From Actinomadura citrea (GTDB lineage: Bacteria > Actinomycetota > Actinomycetes > Streptosporangiales > Streptosporangiaceae), in assembly GCF_013409045.1 (NCBI RefSeq), contig NZ_JACCBT010000001.1, forward strand, positions 2,418,001 through 2,482,000: a stretch of 64,000 nucleotides of DNA, given 5' to 3'. A program made the position numbers and the translations under genes. Shown one piece after another: positions 48,822 to 56,338 of the stretch (position 1 is its first letter; each line of letters begins with the position of its first letter). The notes under the pieces were generated by a model. It was not told where the DNA came from, made no database searches, and saw only the letters and a program-made list of their open reading frames with translations.

Positions 48822-48854
48822 TGCTCTGCCGCCCTCTACCGCTTCAGCAGAGCA
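48822..48854. promoter_or_regulatory. Inverted repeat in the divergent XRE/ATPase promoter region
   Basis: TGCTCTGC (48822-48829) and GCAGAGCA (48847-48854) are exact complements 17 bases apart. The preceding TGTCTG and the following GACA extend the symmetry. It lies between two divergent regulatory genes and is a candidate binding site for the XRE protein. Confidence 0.6.
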
Positions 48855-48918
48855 GACAAAGTTTAGTTCCGAAAGTGGCTCAATGTGTGCCGTAGGCCAC
48901 AGAGAGTGAGGAGAGGTC

Positions 48919-49308
48919 GTGGGTGATGCGGTGTGCGGGGAGATGGTGGTCAAGCGGGATCTTCAGGCCGTGGCGGAGGTGCGGCGGTTCGTGCGGATGG
49001 TGATGGGCGGGTGGGCGGTGGACGACTTCGTGCCGTGCCTGATCGCGAGCGAGCTGGTCACCAATGCGCTCCGGTACGCGTCGGGGGAGGGCGATGAGGT
49101 GATCTTCCGGATCGGGCGGGCCCGGGACGGGGCGGTGTGGGTCGAGGTCCAGGACTCCGACTGCGTGATGCCGCGCGTCCAGAGCGCGGACCTCAACGGG
49201 GAGTCGGGCCGGGGACTGTTCGTCGTGGAGGAGCTCACCCGGTGCTGGGGTGCTCGGCCCCTGGCGGAGGGCGCCGGCAAGGTCGTCTTCGCGATCCTCG
49301 ACCTGTGA
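48919..49308 (+). CDS. Anti-sigma-like ATP-binding protein (HATPase_c_2)
   Basis: A 129-residue RsbW-like GHKL ATPase without a kinase effector domain: N-box IASELVTNALRYASG, G1 box VEVQDSDCVMPR and G2 region ESGRGLFVVEELTRCWG. It may bind an anti-anti-sigma factor or a sigma factor. GTG48919 has GAGGAGAGG upstream. It is divergent from the XRE-DUF397 pair, the third member of the WhiJ-type cassette. Confidence 0.88.
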   Translation: MGDAVCGEMVVKRDLQAVAEVRRFVRMVMGGWAVDDFVPCLIASELVTNALRYASGEGDEVIFRIGRARDGAVWVEVQDSDCVMPRVQSADLNGESGRGLFVVEELTRCWGARPLAEGAGKVVFAILDL

Positions 49309-49319
49309 CGGACATGCGA

Positions 49320-49346
49320 GAGGGGCGGCCCCCCCGACCGCCCCTC
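49320..49346 (+). terminator. Terminator after anti-sigma-like gene
   Basis: GAGGGGCGG and CCGCCCCTC form a 9-bp stem with a cytosine-rich loop, 12 bases after the stop codon. The C-rich loop recalls one half of a 6C RNA but a second such hairpin is absent. Confidence 0.65.
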
Positions 49347-49820
49347 CGCGTCCTCGAAAGGACTCTCCGCCCAGCGGGGCCATTCCCGGTCCCCGGGGCG
49401 TTCGAACAACATGTTAGTCGAATGGACGTTGTCGAAGAACGGGAAATGAAGATTCCCGTAAGTGCGGAGGAAGGTGACCGGCTTCACCCGTCTGGCCTAT
49501 TCTCGTACCACTTGCCCGTATGTGTCGGAGAGGTCCTGTCCGCGAGGATGATGGGTGAGGGGAGGTCATTGACGATCACGTCTCTCCGGACGGGGTATTT
49601 ATGCGAGAATCCTCTCCTGACCTCGGGCGTTACCTGTCATCATGTGCCGATGTAAGGGTGTGGCGGGTGGGTTGTATGGGCTCACCGCCGTAAGGTGATT
49701 CGCGTGTGGCTGGACGTCGGGTTTGTCGCGATCGTCGCATCGGATAACGCGCTTCATAATGGATTCTTCGACGTGATGTGAACCGAGATCTTTGGTTAGG
49801 CTTCCCTATGGTGAAAGAAG
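49347..49820 (+). other. Gene-poor region of about 470 bp with lower GC
   Basis: This stretch is clearly lower in GC than its surroundings. The best open frame, 49446-49655 (69 codons, + strand), has atypical codon use, no recognisable family and only a weak ribosome site, so I do not call it. No tRNA, strong hairpin or mobile-element end is evident. Confidence 0.4.
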
Positions 49821-49861
49821 GCGCGGGCTCTCGGGGGCGGTCGGGTACCGAGAGCCCGCGC
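49821..49861 (-). terminator. Terminator of the MMPL gene
   Basis: GCGCGGGCTCTCGG (49821-49834) and its complement (49848-49861) form a 14-bp stem with a 13-base loop six bases after the end of the reverse-strand gene. Read on that strand it is followed by a T-rich stretch. Confidence 0.75.
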
Positions 49862-49866
49862 GCAAT

Positions 49867-51933
49867 TCACGGCAATTTCGCGCCGATGACTTCCGTCGGC
49901 CGGGTGGTCGGGGACGGGGTCTCCGGCCGGCGGGCGGGCCACCAGAAGCGGTGTCCCGCGTCCAGGGCCAGGGCGGGGACGATGACGGAGCGGACGAAGA
50001 AGGTGTCCAGCAGTACCCCGAGGGACACCAGGACGCCGATCTGCACCATCATCGTGATCGGCATGACGCCGAGGACGCCGAACGTGGCGGCCAGGACGAA
50101 CCCGGCGCTGGAGATGACGCCGCCGGTGACGCCGAGGCCGCGCAGGACGCCCGCGCGGTGGCCCGCAGCGGCGACCTCCTCCCGGATCCGGGAGACGAGG
50201 AACAGGTTGTAGTCCACGCCCAGCGCCACCATGAACAGGAAGCCCATGAGGGCGACCTGGATGTCCAGGGCGGGGAAGCCGAACCCGTACCGGAACAGCA
50301 GCCAGGCGGCGCCCAGCGCGGCGAAGTAGGACGCGACGACCGTGGCGACCACCAGGAGGGGCGCGACCACCGCGCGGAGCAGCGCCATCAGGATGAGCAG
50401 GACGACCCCCAGCACGAGCGGGATCACCACCCGCCGGTCGTGGGACTGCGCGTCGGCGAGGTCGACCAGGAGCGCGGTGCTCGCCCCGAAGTCCGCCTCC
50501 GGGACCGCTGCCCGCAACGCACGGACCGTGCCCTTCGCCGCCTCGCTGTCGGGCGGGTCGGACAGGACGACGTCGAGCTTGGTCAGCCGTCCGTCCGTCG
50601 AGCGTTCCGGCGTCCCGACGCGGGCGACGCCGGGGGACGTGCGGAGAGCGGCGGCCACGGTGTCCGGTTCGTCGGTGACGACCTGGAGCGGACGCCCTTG
50701 GCCGCCCGGGTAGTGCTGCGCCAGTAGCCGTTCCCCGATCGTCGAACCGGGCGTCGTGGTGAGGAAGTGGCCGCGGTCCAGGCCGGTGTTGATGCCCAGG
50801 CAGCCTGCGGCGAGGGCGGCGAGCACCGCCAGCCCGCCCACCCAGACCACGCGGGGACGTGCGGCGATGCGGGCGCCGACGCGGTCCCACAGGCCGCGCG
50901 CGGGCGGGGCGTCGCCGTAGCGGGGGATGCGGGGCCAGAACACCCAGCGGCCGAGGATCACCAGAAGGGCGGGCAGCAGCGACATGACGACGACGAGGCC
51001 GCCGAGGACGCCGATGGCGCCGATCGGCCCGAGCGCGTAGTTGAAGCCCATGCGCGCGGCGAGCAGGCACAGCAGGCCGAGCGACACCGTCGCGGCGGAC
51101 GCGGCGATCGGGGCGGCGGCGCGGCGCAGCGCGGCGGCCATCGCGTGGTGGCGGCCAGGATGGCGGCGCAGCTCCTCCCGGTAGCGGGCGAGCAGGAGGA
51201 GCGCGTAGTCGGTCGAGATGCCGAAGACCAGCGCGTTCAGGATGGTGGACGTCCCGTCCGCGACGTAGAGGCCGGCGTGCTTGCCGAGGAGGTAGACCAC
51301 GGCGCCCGTCGTCTGGAGCGCGATCGCCGCGTTCACGATCGGCAGCAGCCACAGGATCGGGCTGCGGTAGGTGAGCAGCAGGGCCAGAGCGACCAGGACG
51401 ACCGTGACGATCAGGACGGGTTTGTCGACCTTCTGGAACGCGTCGCCCACGTCCAGCGCGGATCCGGCCGGGCCTGTGAGCCTGACGTCGAGTCCCGGTG
51501 GCCGGTCCCGGTTCGCCTGGTCGCGGAGCTTTCCCGCGTTGCCGACGAGGCCCTCGTCCCGCAGCGGGACGGTCAGCATCAGCGCCTTGCCGTCACGGGA
51601 CGGGACGGGCGCCGCGATCGGCCCGGCCGCCACCGGGGCGAGGGCGCGGCGGTCGGACTCGGCCTTCGCGCGGTCCGCGGCGGTGAGGCCCGACGGCCGG
51701 ATGTAGGCGAGGATGCCCGGCGCCAAGTCGCCGTCCGCGAACCGGGCCTCCAGTTCGTCGACCTTCGTGGACTGGGCGCCGCGCGGAAGTTCGGCGGACG
51801 AGTCGGCCTGCACGACGTCGGGCAGCCGGCTCGCCAGCGGCACGGCCAGCGCCGTGACCGCGACCCAGAAGGCCAGGACCGCCCATTTCAGCAGGCGCCG
51901 TCTCGGTGAGGGTCGTTTGCGTGAGAGCAGCAT
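49867..51933 (-). CDS. MMPL/RND family transporter
   Basis: A 688-residue transporter with about 12 membrane helices in two halves, each with an extracytoplasmic loop. MMPL features include STDYALLLLARYREELRRHPG, GVDYNLFLVSRIREEV and LGVLLDTFFVRSVIVPALAL. Such proteins export lipids or hydrophobic compounds using proton motive force. GGAGAG precedes ATG51933. It lies downstream of the ArsR-like gene at 52049-52609 on the same strand, whose palindromic operator probably governs both. Confidence 0.93.
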   Translation of the reverse strand: MLLSRKRPSPRRRLLKWAVLAFWVAVTALAVPLASRLPDVVQADSSAELPRGAQSTKVDELEARFADGDLAPGILAYIRPSGLTAADRAKAESDRRALAPVAAGPIAAPVPSRDGKALMLTVPLRDEGLVGNAGKLRDQANRDRPPGLDVRLTGPAGSALDVGDAFQKVDKPVLIVTVVLVALALLLTYRSPILWLLPIVNAAIALQTTGAVVYLLGKHAGLYVADGTSTILNALVFGISTDYALLLLARYREELRRHPGRHHAMAAALRRAAAPIAASAATVSLGLLCLLAARMGFNYALGPIGAIGVLGGLVVVMSLLPALLVILGRWVFWPRIPRYGDAPPARGLWDRVGARIAARPRVVWVGGLAVLAALAAGCLGINTGLDRGHFLTTTPGSTIGERLLAQHYPGGQGRPLQVVTDEPDTVAAALRTSPGVARVGTPERSTDGRLTKLDVVLSDPPDSEAAKGTVRALRAAVPEADFGASTALLVDLADAQSHDRRVVIPLVLGVVLLILMALLRAVVAPLLVVATVVASYFAALGAAWLLFRYGFGFPALDIQVALMGFLFMVALGVDYNLFLVSRIREEVAAAGHRAGVLRGLGVTGGVISSAGFVLAATFGVLGVMPITMMVQIGVLVSLGVLLDTFFVRSVIVPALALDAGHRFWWPARRPETPSPTTRPTEVIGAKLP

Positions 51934-52048
51934 GAGGTGCTCTCCTTTCGGTGGGGGTTCGCGTTGCGTGGAAACACGCCGTTCGGCGTGGTGATGCGGG
52001 CTTCCGCCCGTCCGGGCCGGCGAGCGGCAACTCGGCGGCCCGGACTTC

Positions 52049-52609
52049 TCAGACCTCCGGGAACGCCAGGAACCTGGCGTGGAGGGTGCGCGCGTCGGGC
52101 GGCGGATCGTCGTCCGTGCGCTTGTAGCGGTAGAGGAGCGCGATGTACTCCTCGAAGAAGGGACGCACCTGCTCCGGCGTTAGCGTGAGGGTGGAGAACG
52201 AGAAGAGCAGGGCGTCCGCCCACGGGCCCATCCCGTCGCGTTCCCGCAGGTAGCGGTCCAGCATCTCCATCTCGTTCGCGAACTCCCGGCGGGTCAGCTC
52301 CTCCACGGCCTCGCGCATCCCCGGCGACTGCTCGCTGTAGGCCGGCAGCCGCCGGTCGCCGGGCACCGCCCGCCACCAGCGCTCCCGCCCGCGCGCCAGC
52401 TCGGGGACCTCCTCCACGAACCCGTGCCTGGCGAGCTGCCGCAGGTGGTAGCTCGTCGCGCCGGTGCTCTCGCCCAGCTCGCGGGCGAGGGTCGTGGACG
52501 AGACGGGCCCGCGCCGCATGATCTCGGCGATCCGCCGCCGCAGCGGGTGCGCGAGCAGCCGCACCCGCTGCGGGTCGGTGATCGTCTCCGGGGCCGGCTG
52601 TTCCTTCAT
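52049..52609 (-). CDS. ArsR-like winged-helix regulator
   Basis: A 186-residue protein with an N-terminal winged helix (RVRLLAHPLRRRIAEIMRRG, STTLARELGESTGATSYHLRQLARHGFVEE) and a helical C-terminal half. It has no ArsR metal-binding cysteines. ATG52609 is chosen; longer versions would run through the operator. It is followed by the MMPL gene 115 bases downstream and preceded by a perfect palindrome, so it is a local repressor of the exporter. Confidence 0.88.
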   Translation of the reverse strand: MKEQPAPETITDPQRVRLLAHPLRRRIAEIMRRGPVSSTTLARELGESTGATSYHLRQLARHGFVEEVPELARGRERWWRAVPGDRRLPAYSEQSPGMREAVEELTRREFANEMEMLDRYLRERDGMGPWADALLFSFSTLTLTPEQVRPFFEEYIALLYRYKRTDDDPPPDARTLHARFLAFPEV

Positions 52610-52625
52610 GCCCGTGACACTAGAA

Positions 52626-52646
52626 GTTGCAAAGGGCCTTTGCAAC
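52626..52646 (-). promoter_or_regulatory. Perfect palindromic operator upstream of ArsR-like gene
   Basis: GTTGCAAAGG and CCTTTGCAAC are separated by one base, giving a 21-base perfect palindrome 17 bases before the regulator start codon. A further partial half-site (CTTTGCGAAG) follows immediately. This is a strong candidate for the ArsR-like protein's own site. Confidence 0.8.
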
Positions 52647-52818
52647 GTTTCTTTGCGAAGTTCACCGGACAGGACGAGCCGCCGCGACCTGAGAGGGAGC
52701 CGCCGTGTGGCTCGCGGGTAGCGGCGCGCCACGACGGGCCGCGTCCGGGCGCATGTCCTTGGCTGACGGGTGAGGCTGTGGTCAACTTAAATCACCGGCG
52801 ATGGGGGAGGGGAGCCGC

Positions 52819-53265
52819 ATGCAGCGTCGTGTGGACGAGGTGCCACCGGGAGCGTCGCTCGCCGAGAAGGTCGAGTGGCTGATCCAGAACCTCTGGCCGG
52901 CGGACGCGGAGCCGCCGCGCAACAACGTGGAGACGGCCGCGGCCATCGCGCACGCCACCGGTGAGGACATCTCGTCCACCACCGTGTGGAAGCTGCGCAC
53001 CGGGCGGCAGGAGAACCCGCAGCTGAAGACCCTGACGGCGCTCGCCACGTTCTTCGGCGTGCCGATCGGCTACTTCGGCTTCGCCGGGGAGTCCGAGCCC
53101 ATCGGCGAGGACCTCACGCTGAAGGCCCTGCGCCGGGACGTCGAGCAGGGCATCATCCGGCCCGAGGTGCTGCGCGCCCTGGTCGACCTGTCCCCGGAGG
53201 CGCGCTGGGTCGTGGACGAGATGATCCTCGCCGCCGCCGAGGCCGACCGCGTGCGCCACGGCTGA
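52819..53265 (+). CDS. EspR-like XRE DNA-binding protein
   Basis: A 148-residue protein: SLAEKVEWLIQNLWPADAEPP, a helix-turn-helix with NNVETAAAIAHATGEDISSTTVWKL and RTGRQENPQLKTLTALATFFGVP, then a helical dimerisation tail (residues about 85-145). The order and spacing match EspR-type nucleoid-associated regulators. ATG52819 has GGGAGGGGAG at good distance; ATG52801 lies in that site and is less likely. It is 88 bases upstream of the nuo-like operon and may regulate it. Confidence 0.82.
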   Translation: MQRRVDEVPPGASLAEKVEWLIQNLWPADAEPPRNNVETAAAIAHATGEDISSTTVWKLRTGRQENPQLKTLTALATFFGVPIGYFGFAGESEPIGEDLTLKALRRDVEQGIIRPEVLRALVDLSPEARWVVDEMILAAAEADRVRHG

Positions 53266-53302
53266 CGCCGCGCGGGCGGTGCCGGGCGATGTTTCATCGG
53301 GG

Positions 53303-53314
53303 ACCTGATCAGGT
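53303..53314 (+). promoter_or_regulatory. Palindrome ACCTGATCAGGT upstream of nuoA-like gene
   Basis: A 12-base perfect palindrome 39 bases before the nuoA start codon, in the short gap between the EspR-like gene and the operon. It is a candidate operator. Confidence 0.45.
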
Positions 53315-53353
53315 AGAGGGCGACTAGCACCTCACCCGTACCCCGGAGGGGCA

Positions 53354-53698
53354 ATGCCGTCGTTCGCAGCCGTCCTCTCGGTTCTCGGGCTGGTGGCCGC
53401 CCTGGTCGCCGGGGTCTACGCGGTCTCGTTCGCGGCGGCGCCCCGCGGGTTCGAGAGCGGGCCGTTCCTGTCGGGGGCGCGCCCGGCCGAGCACGCGGTG
53501 TCGCGGTACCACGTGCGCTGGTACACGGCGTCGATGGTCTTCCTGGCCTTCGACATGGAGATGGTCTTCATGTTCCCGTGGGCGCTCGTCGTCGCGTCGA
53601 TCGGCGTCAAGGCGGTCGTGGAGATGTTCGCCTTCCTGGCGTTGCTGCTGGTCGGCGTCCTCTACGCGTGGCGGGAGGGGGCGTTCCGGTGGGCCTGA
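53354..53698 (+). CDS. nuoA: NADH-quinone oxidoreductase subunit A-like
   Basis: A 114-residue, three-helix membrane protein. RYHVRWYTASMVFLAFDMEMVFMFPWALV is the diagnostic NuoA segment with acidic residues in helix 2 (FDMEM), preceded by FESGPFLSGARPAEH where NuoA normally has a Cys-containing loop; that cysteine is absent. GGAGGGG precedes ATG53354. First gene of an eight-gene operon with overlapping or near-overlapping reading frames. Confidence 0.92.
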   Translation: MPSFAAVLSVLGLVAALVAGVYAVSFAAAPRGFESGPFLSGARPAEHAVSRYHVRWYTASMVFLAFDMEMVFMFPWALVVASIGVKAVVEMFAFLALLLVGVLYAWREGAFRWA

Positions 53699-54585
53699 GA
53701 CGGTCCGTGGGGCTGGGAGGGTCCGTGGGGCTGGGACGGTTCGCCGCACGGCGCCCGTTCGTCGTCTCGGCGGCGGACGGGACGCGCGACCGGCTCGCGA
53801 TCGAGCGCGCGCTGCGCGGACGCCGGTGGCGTCCCGCCGTGTCGCCCACGGAGACCGGGATGCTCGTGGTGTGCGGGAACCCCGGACCCGCGCTGGCCGA
53901 GGCCATCGGCGTGGTCTGGCGGGACATGCCGGAGCCGCGCGTGCGCGTCTCGGCCTCCGACCTGGAGGGCGTCGCCGGAGGCCCGCGACCCGCCCTCGAC
54001 CTGGACGCGGACATGGCCGACCGGGCTGAGGACCGGGACGGGCTGAAGCTGGACGTCCTGCACGTGCCCCTCGGGCCTGTGCTGTCGTACTGGCCGGCAG
54101 GGTTGCGAGCAGATCTGACGTTGCAGGGCGACGTCGTTCAGGAAGCCGAGGTCACCGCCGTCGACACCGGCGGCGGGACGTTCTGGACGGAGGGGCGCCA
54201 GGCCGCGTCCCGTCTCGACAGCCTGTCCCGGCTGCTGCACGTGGCGGGATGGGAGGCGGCCGGGGAGAGCGCCGCCGTGCTGCGCGACGACGCCCTCGAC
54301 GGGACCGCCGATGACGCGCTGGCGCGGCGGTTCGCACCGTTCGCCCGGAAGGTCGGGCGGTCGCGCACCCTGGCATGGATGACGCGGGGCTTCGTGAAGG
54401 ACCGGCTGGACGGCCTGCTCCGCGACATCGGCGCGGCCCTGGAAGGACGGCTCGTCCGGCCGCGCGAGACCTGGGACGAGGCGGCCGTCGTCCTGCCGGT
54501 GCTCCTCAGCGGAGCGGAACTGGCCCAGGCCCGGTTGATCGTGGCGAGCCTGGACCCCGATCTCGGGGCGGTCGGCGATGGTTGA
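53689..54585 (+). CDS. Degenerate NuoB/NuoD-like fusion protein
   Basis: A 298-residue protein overlapping nuoA by 10 bases and nuoH by 8. Residues 56-90 (TGMLVVCGNPGPALAEAI... DMPEPRVRVSA) resemble the NuoB strand-helix with MPEP, but the four NuoB cysteine ligands of cluster N2 are missing; Cys62 is the only cysteine in the protein. From residue 123 (LHVPLGPVLSYWPAGLRADL then LQGDVVQEAEV) it resembles the NuoD N-terminus (GP.HP...L...L.GE.V..A), without the quinone-binding HP...H. It may be a structural connector in place of the Fe-S arm. The homology is my reading and needs profile support. Confidence 0.55.
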   Translation: MGLRRSVGLGGSVGLGRFAARRPFVVSAADGTRDRLAIERALRGRRWRPAVSPTETGMLVVCGNPGPALAEAIGVVWRDMPEPRVRVSASDLEGVAGGPRPALDLDADMADRAEDRDGLKLDVLHVPLGPVLSYWPAGLRADLTLQGDVVQEAEVTAVDTGGGTFWTEGRQAASRLDSLSRLLHVAGWEAAGESAAVLRDDALDGTADDALARRFAPFARKVGRSRTLAWMTRGFVKDRLDGLLRDIGAALEGRLVRPRETWDEAAVVLPVLLSGAELAQARLIVASLDPDLGAVGDG

Positions 54586-55441
54586 GGTGCTGGTCCTCGG
54601 CGTCCTCGCTGTCGCGGCGGCGTCGTTCGGCGGCGCGCTCGCCGGACGTCCGGCCGAGCCGTTCCGCGAGGCCGCCCGGTTGCTGACGGTGCAGCGGCGC
54701 GTCACGGCGAGGGCGGACGTGCTGCTCACCAGGATCGGGGTCGTGTCGCTGCCCGCGGCGGCGGCGCTGGCGGCGCTGGTGGTGCCGTTCGGCGACCGCG
54801 TCGCGGCCGGGACGCGGATCGGCGTCGTCTGGTTCAACGCGATGGAGGTCGTCGCGTGGGGGTCGGTGTGGCTGGCGGGCTGGGGCGTCAACTCGGTGTT
54901 CGGGCTGGTCGGCGGGTACCGGTTCCTCGCGCAGGGGCTCGCCTACGAGCTGCCGCACATGTTCGCGCTCATCACCGCCGCGCTCGCCGCGCACTCGCTC
55001 GACCTGCGCGCCATCGGGCAGGCGCAGGACGGGCTGTGGTTCGCGGTATGGATGCCGGCCGCGTTCGCCGTCTACCTGGTCTCGGCGGCGGCGATGGCGT
55101 TCTGGGGGCCGTTCGACCATCCCGTGGGCGAAGACGTGGCCGGCGGCGTCCTGGCCGAACTGTCCGGTCCCGACCGGCTCGTCTTCCTGGCCGGACGCTA
55201 CGGGCTGCTGGCGGTGGCCTCGGCCGTCGCCGTCCCGCTGTTCCTGGGGGGCGGCGCGGGTCCGCTGCTACCGGCGTGGCTGTGGTCGCTGGTGAAGACG
55301 TGCGCCGTCCTGGCGCTGCTGGTCTGGACGCGGCGGCGCCTGCCGGTGCTGCGCATGGACCGTGCGATGACCGCGGCGTGGACGGTCCTGATCCCGGCCT
55401 CGGTGCTCCAGATGCTCGTCGTCGCGATCGTCGCCGTGTGA
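54578..55441 (+). CDS. nuoH: NADH-quinone oxidoreductase subunit H-like
   Basis: A 287-residue, about eight-helix protein, shorter than usual NuoH (320-440). GGYRFLAQGLAYELPHMFALI matches the SLRS.AQ..SYE segment and FWGPFDHPVGEDVAGGVLAELSG corresponds to the FDLPEAE...AGY loop, though the acidic/quinone-site residues are partly changed. Starts at ATG54578 inside the previous gene's end. Confidence 0.85.
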   Translation: MVEVLVLGVLAVAAASFGGALAGRPAEPFREAARLLTVQRRVTARADVLLTRIGVVSLPAAAALAALVVPFGDRVAAGTRIGVVWFNAMEVVAWGSVWLAGWGVNSVFGLVGGYRFLAQGLAYELPHMFALITAALAAHSLDLRAIGQAQDGLWFAVWMPAAFAVYLVSAAAMAFWGPFDHPVGEDVAGGVLAELSGPDRLVFLAGRYGLLAVASAVAVPLFLGGGAGPLLPAWLWSLVKTCAVLALLVWTRRRLPVLRMDRAMTAAWTVLIPASVLQMLVVAIVAV

Positions 55442-55453
55442 GGGGGACGCCGT

Positions 55454-55996
55454 GTGAGGGGTGAGAACGTGGAGGCCGTCGCGTTCTGGGTGCTGGCCGT
55501 CGCCGCCGTCGGGGCGGCCGTCGCCGTGTTCGTCGTGGACTCGATGGCGCGGGCGACGTTCGCGCTGCTGGCGTCGTTCCTGTGCGTCGGCGGCGAGCTG
55601 CTCCTGATCGGCCTGCACTACCTCGGCGTCCTGGTCGTCCTCATGATGATCATGGAGATGCTGGTGATGGCCGTCTTCATGGTCATGTACATGATGAACC
55701 CGGCCGGGCTGATGCCGATGACGATGCTGCACAACAGGCGCGGCGCGTTCGCCATCTCCGGTGCCGCCTTCGCCGCCCTGGCCGCCGGGGTGTTCACCGT
55801 CCCGTGGCCGGAGCGCGCCGGACGCCCGCCGCGCGACCCCACGGTCGCGCTCGGTGAGGCGATCATGGGACCGAAGATGCTGGTCATGATGGTGATCGGC
55901 GTCGCCATCCTGGCCACCATGATCGCGACGGTGGTGCTGGCCGCGCACCGGGGCCGCTACGACCTGGAGGGCGACGACAGGGGCGGGGCGCGATGA
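55454..55996 (+). CDS. nuoJ: NADH-quinone oxidoreductase subunit J-like
   Basis: A 180-residue, five-helix protein: VDSMARATFALLASFLCVGGELLLIGLHYLGVLVVLMMIMEMLVM matches NuoJ helices 2-3. A methionine-rich stretch (FMVMYMMNPAGLMPMTM) follows. GTG55454 is the start, 12 bases after nuoH. NuoI, which normally lies between H and J, is absent. Confidence 0.88.
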   Translation: MRGENVEAVAFWVLAVAAVGAAVAVFVVDSMARATFALLASFLCVGGELLLIGLHYLGVLVVLMMIMEMLVMAVFMVMYMMNPAGLMPMTMLHNRRGAFAISGAAFAALAAGVFTVPWPERAGRPPRDPTVALGEAIMGPKMLVMMVIGVAILATMIATVVLAAHRGRYDLEGDDRGGAR

Positions 55997-56298
55997 CGCT
56001 GGAGGCGTTCCTGCTGCTCGCCGCCGCGCTGTTCTGCGTGGGCCTGTTCGGGGCGCTGTCGCAGCAGTCGATCGTGATGCTGATGATGGGCCTCGAACTC
56101 ATGATCAACGGGATCGTGGTCGCCGGGGCCGCGTTCTGGTTCTGGGTGTCGCCCGGCAGGGCGGACGGGCAGGTGCTGGTCCTCGTCGCGATCACGGTGA
56201 TGGCGCTGGAGATGGCGATGGGGTTCGCCGTCGTCACCGCCCTGTTCCGGGCCCGCGACGTGGACATGACCGACGACGCGGGGGACCTCAGGGGATGA
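55993..56298 (+). CDS. nuoK: NADH-quinone oxidoreductase subunit K-like
   Basis: A 101-residue, three-helix protein with GLFGALSQQSIVMLMMGLELMINGIVVAG, the NuoK helix carrying the key glutamate (GLELM), and a second glutamate in ALEMAMGF. These acidic residues belong to the proton pathway. ATG55993 overlaps the nuoJ stop by four bases. Confidence 0.93.
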   Translation: MTLEAFLLLAAALFCVGLFGALSQQSIVMLMMGLELMINGIVVAGAAFWFWVSPGRADGQVLVLVAITVMALEMAMGFAVVTALFRARDVDMTDDAGDLRG

Positions 56299-56338
56299 GC
56301 GCAGCGAGCGGGGCCCTCCGCCTGCGGGGAGCGTGCGG

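Noticed and set aside
49320..49346. 6C RNA-like hairpin with cytosine-rich loop
   Set aside because: Only one such hairpin is present and it directly follows a stop codon, fitting a terminator better.
49446..49655. 69-codon ORF in the low-GC region
   Set aside because: Atypical codon use for this genome, weak ribosome-binding site, no recognisable family, and no operon context.
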